Source: an uncultured bacterium
Lineage (GTDB): Bacteria; Spirochaetota; Spirochaetia; Sphaerochaetales; Sphaerochaetaceae
Direction: 5' to 3'
Assembly: GCA_905215015.1 (NCBI GenBank)
Contig: CAJMOS010000131.1
Span: 1-6,681, forward strand
DNA: 6,681 bases
Shown here: piece after piece, positions 4,715 through 6,681 of the stretch
Numbering within the stretch: position 1 is the first letter of the stretch
Layout of the letters: each line of letters opens with the position of its first letter
Notes under the pieces: generated by a model
Database searches by the model: none
Told to the model about the DNA's origin: nothing
What the model saw: only the letters and a program-made list of their open reading frames with translations
Made by a program: the position numbers and the translations under genes

Positions 4715-5901
4715 CACACGCCCATGGTGGCGCTGAAAAGCGTCCCCTCGACTTTGGCCTGATAGCGGTCGGTCGAGGCGCTCTTGACCCAGCACTCCCC
4801 CTTGCGGATGGTCTGCCACTCGGCGCCGCTGGAGATTTTCGCCTTTCCCTCCGTGCAGAAGAAAACCTCCACACTCGGCTGGTCCACGTGGTACAGTCCT
4901 GACGGGAGGACATAGAGAGCGAATTCCTCGGTCGGAGTCACGACCCGCACCCTTCCGTCGGCCATCACCTGTTTCTCGCAGAGCTTCTGTTCCCCGCCCA
5001 CAACCTCCAGCAGGCTGAGCAGTTCCGGCACGTCGACCTTCTTGTGGGTCAGGCCACCACGCAGGACGTTGTCGCTGGCGCTCATCAGCTCCAGACCCAC
5101 GCCACGGGTATAGGCATGCAGCGTGTCAGGCCTCAGGAAGACCGCCTCGCCGGGAGCAAGGTGCAGGACATGGAGCAGGAAGGGACAGAAGAGGCCCGGG
5201 TCGACAGGATACGTCTTCGCGGCCTCCAGGACGATGCCCTTCGGTTCCAGGAAGGGACCGCTACGCAAGGGCAGGTCGCTCGCCGCCAAGTTGGCCAGAT
5301 ACTCGTCGATGCAAAGCTTCAGCGATTTCTTGTCCAGCAGGTAAAGGCGGGAGAAAAGCTCCGAGAGCCCTTCATCACCCTGATGCTCGGGGTGCAGGTA
5401 TGTCCGGTAGCCCTCCGGCATCAATCCCTCAAGGTCCCTCTGGATTTCCCCGAAGGGACGGAACGAGCACATGGCGGTCACCGGGGAAAGGGCGTAGAGC
5501 ACCTCGGCTTTCCGGTTGTCATCCTGGTAATTCCAGTGGCTCGGATCGGGATCGTCAAGGCGCAGCTGTGCTTCTTTCTTCCATCCCGCCTTCGCTTGTT
5601 CCGTGGTCGGATGGCACTGGATGGAAAGGGGCTTGGCGATGGCAAGCACCTTGAACAGGAAAGGAAGCCTTGCTCCGAAGCGCTTGATATGCCCATCACC
5701 CAGCCAGACAGGGGCGCGCTTTTCCAGGAATTCGGAAAGCCTGGTTCCGTCGTCCAGCGTAGCCTCTCCCGACGGGTGGGTCCCCATCCAATATTCCGCC
5801 TGGGGCTTCCCGTCTGCCGGATACCCAAGCAACTCGGGAATCGTATCGGTAGTCCCCCACTCGTAATCCTTCACCACACCATGTATACGCACAAGAGCCA
5901 T
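4714..5901 (-). CDS. manA: Mannose-6-phosphate isomerase, type I
   Basis: Interconverts mannose-6-phosphate and fructose-6-phosphate in the cytosol, linking mannose use and GDP-mannose supply to glycolysis. The 395 residues match the single-function type I family. Zinc ligands are present: Q95 and H97 in KPLSIQCHP, E133 in NRKAEVLYAL, and H262 in RPDTLHAYTRG. The active-site arginine is R281 in SASDNVLRGGLTHK. The N-terminus (VVKDYEWGTTDTIPELLG, about 9-26) and AEYWMGTHPSG (35-45) are family signatures, and residues ~310-395 form the C-terminal beta domain. GGAGGA at 5913-5908 stands 6 bases before the ATG, and a good promoter lies upstream, so this is the first gene of the operon. The exonuclease follows through a TGATG junction. 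A divergent nucleoside hydrolase lies upstream. Confidence 0.96.
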   Translation of the reverse strand: MALVRIHGVVKDYEWGTTDTIPELLGYPADGKPQAEYWMGTHPSGEATLDDGTRLSEFLEKRAPVWLGDGHIKRFGARLPFLFKVLAIAKPLSIQCHPTTEQAKAGWKKEAQLRLDDPDPSHWNYQDDNRKAEVLYALSPVTAMCSFRPFGEIQRDLEGLMPEGYRTYLHPEHQGDEGLSELFSRLYLLDKKSLKLCIDEYLANLAASDLPLRSGPFLEPKGIVLEAAKTYPVDPGLFCPFLLHVLHLAPGEAVFLRPDTLHAYTRGVGLELMSASDNVLRGGLTHKKVDVPELLSLLEVVGGEQKLCEKQVMADGRVRVVTPTEEFALYVLPSGLYHVDQPSVEVFFCTEGKAKISSGAEWQTIRKGECWVKSASTDRYQAKVEGTLFSATMGV

Positions 5902-5924
5902 GACGAATCCTCCATTCGCAAGCT

Positions 5925-5953
5925 AGTATAGCGTATGCGCCCCCCTTTGTCAG
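5925..5953 (-). promoter_or_regulatory. Sigma70-type promoter of the manA operon
   Basis: On the minus strand CTGACA (5953-5948) and TATACT (5930-5925) are exactly 17 bases apart, close to consensus at both boxes. Transcription would begin near 5918, giving a leader of about 17 bases that includes the GGAGGA ribosome site at 5913-5908. The -35 box lies on the same bases as the divergent promoter's -35 box. Confidence 0.75.
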
Positions 5954-5976
5954 AGCCCATCCTTTTCGTGTATGGT
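5947..5976 (+). promoter_or_regulatory. Sigma70-type promoter of the nucleoside hydrolase gene
   Basis: TTGTCA (5947-5952) and TATGGT (5971-5976) are separated by 18 bases. An unbroken run of eight A (5977-5984) follows the -10 box, so transcription would begin inside this run. The -35 box overlaps that of the manA promoter by five bases on the opposite strand. Confidence 0.6.
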
Positions 5977-5984
5977 AAAAAAAA

Positions 5985-5990
5985 GGGAGG
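5985..5990 (+). promoter_or_regulatory. Ribosome binding site of the nucleoside hydrolase
   Basis: GGGAGG lies 10 bases before the ATG at 6001, a slightly long but workable spacing. It supports 6001 as the start; the ATG at 5972 is out of frame and lies inside the -10 box. Confidence 0.7.
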
Positions 5991-6000
5991 GACAACCTGC

Positions 6001-6681
6001 ATGAAACGCTTGGTGATGGACGTGGATACGGGCCTTGACGACATGGTCGCCGAGCTTGTCGCATTGGGAAGCAAGGAAATCCAGGTGGATGGAATCGTAG
6101 CCACCTATGGGAACAAGCTGATCGAAAACACGCTTCCCAACACGCTCAACGTGGTCCGGTATCTGGGAAAGGACGTCCCGGTGTACGAAGGCAGCCATCG
6201 GCCCCTCAAGCGGGAACCGGTCGTCGGCGGGAACATCCACGGGGCCGACGGCATGGCCGGCTTCCCCTTCCCGTCCTACCAGGACACCACCAGCAAGGGA
6301 GACGGCATCGCCTTCCTGAAGCGGCATGTCCTGGAGCATCCTGGCCAGATTACCGTGGTCGCCACCGGCCCGCTGACCGACATCGCCAGAGTGATGCAGG
6401 AGGAACCCGTATGGAAGGATTCCGTAGCCGGGCTGGTCGTCATGGGAGGCAGCCTGACCGGAGGGAACATCACCCCATACGCCGAATTCAACAGTTACGA
6501 TGACCCGGAAGCCGCGGACTACGTGTTCCGTAGCGGGGTCAGGACAATCCTGATGCCGTTGGATGTGACGACCCAGGTCACCTTGGGCCGGCAGGAGCTG
6601 GACAAGCTGAAAACCGTTGGCGGCAAGGCGGCGAAGCTCGTTGGCCACTGCATGGAAGCCTATTACCAAAGCTGCGCCAGC
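6001..6681 (+). CDS. Nucleoside hydrolase (IUNH family), 3' end outside window
   Basis: A calcium-dependent enzyme that splits nucleosides into a free base and ribose, for purine or pyrimidine salvage. The 227 residues seen run off the right edge without a stop; the family is usually about 310-330, so roughly the last quarter is missing. The metal-binding signature is D7VDTGLDD14 (usual form DxDPGxDD, here Thr replaces Pro). NIHGADG (78-84), ATGPLTDIA (121-129), VVMGGS (146-151) and GGNITPYAEFN (154-164, with N156, E162 and N164 placed like the substrate-binding residues of the family) follow. LDVTTQV (187-193) has Thr where many members have His. The active-site His in the C-terminal part lies outside the window, so base preference cannot be judged. 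It is transcribed divergently from manA from an overlapping promoter. Confidence 0.93.
   Translation, partial: MKRLVMDVDTGLDDMVAELVALGSKEIQVDGIVATYGNKLIENTLPNTLNVVRYLGKDVPVYEGSHRPLKREPVVGGNIHGADGMAGFPFPSYQDTTSKGDGIAFLKRHVLEHPGQITVVATGPLTDIARVMQEEPVWKDSVAGLVVMGGSLTGGNITPYAEFNSYDDPEAADYVFRSGVRTILMPLDVTTQVTLGRQELDKLKTVGGKAAKLVGHCMEAYYQSCAS

Noticed and set aside
3380..4762. 460-residue open frame on the plus strand
   Set aside because: The longest frame in the window, but it overlaps the PAP2 gene in another frame and runs antisense through the exonuclease. It is rich in Pro, Arg, His and Gly and has no recognisable domain, whereas the overlapped genes have intact active sites.
4715..4819. Extended exonuclease N-terminus inside manA
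   Set aside because: The extra 35 residues are an out-of-frame reading of the isomerase C-terminus, and the Exo I motif starts right after the ATG at 4714.
5044..5931. 295-residue open frame on the plus strand
   Set aside because: Antisense to manA, which has all zinc ligands; no ribosome site and no family features.
5950..6669. 239-residue open frame on the minus strand
   Set aside because: Antisense to the nucleoside hydrolase, whose signature motifs are clear.

Overview
This 6.7 kb window is ordinary bacterial chromosome: tightly packed, mostly GC-rich coding DNA on both strands with short intergenic gaps. I see no phage, transposon, CRISPR array, tRNA or rRNA. The organism cannot be fixed from the sequence. 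The gene styles (a PAP2 phosphatase with a YWCVDKRRG-type N-terminus, a gut-type LysR regulator next to a flavodoxin, a type I mannose-6-phosphate isomerase) would suit a host-associated anaerobe such as a Sphaerochaeta-like spirochaete, or a Firmicutes or Coriobacteria lineage. This is a weak inference. The first ~130 bases are clearly more AT-rich than the rest.

Layout from left to right. (a) 1-195: an AT-rich edge with one unrecognised open frame on the minus strand and a pair of overlapping hairpin arms. (b) 196-1772, minus strand: a two-gene operon made of an alpha/beta hydrolase with a cysteine at the nucleophile position, followed with a 4-base overlap by a flavodoxin-fold protein carrying an N-terminal export-like segment. 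(c) 1773-1975: a divergent control region with a sigma70-type promoter for the regulator, an inverted repeat just downstream of its -10 box, and a 20-bp perfect palindrome nearer the hydrolase. (d) 1976-2884, plus strand: a LysR-type regulator, the probable controller of the operon in (b). (e) 2827-3198, minus strand: a small acidic protein of unknown function whose 3' end overlaps the regulator's 3' end. (f) 3255-4136, plus strand: a membrane PAP2-family phosphatase. (g) 4133-5901, minus strand: a type I mannose-6-phosphate isomerase followed by a DEDDh 3'-5' exonuclease, translationally coupled through TGATG. (h) 5902-6000: a compact divergent promoter region where two -35 boxes lie on top of each other. 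(i) 6001-6681, plus strand: the first 227 residues of a nucleoside hydrolase cut by the window end.

Functionally, the LysR, hydrolase and flavodoxin genes look like one regulated redox or detoxification unit. The isomerase and the nucleoside hydrolase, transcribed divergently, both feed sugars into central metabolism (mannose-6-P to fructose-6-P; release of ribose from nucleosides). The PAP2 phosphatase and the exonuclease are housekeeping-type genes. No clearly novel system is visible. The most interesting points are the exported-type flavodoxin, the control region at 1773-1975, two probable leaderless starts around 3199-3255, and the overlapping divergent promoters at 5925-5976.
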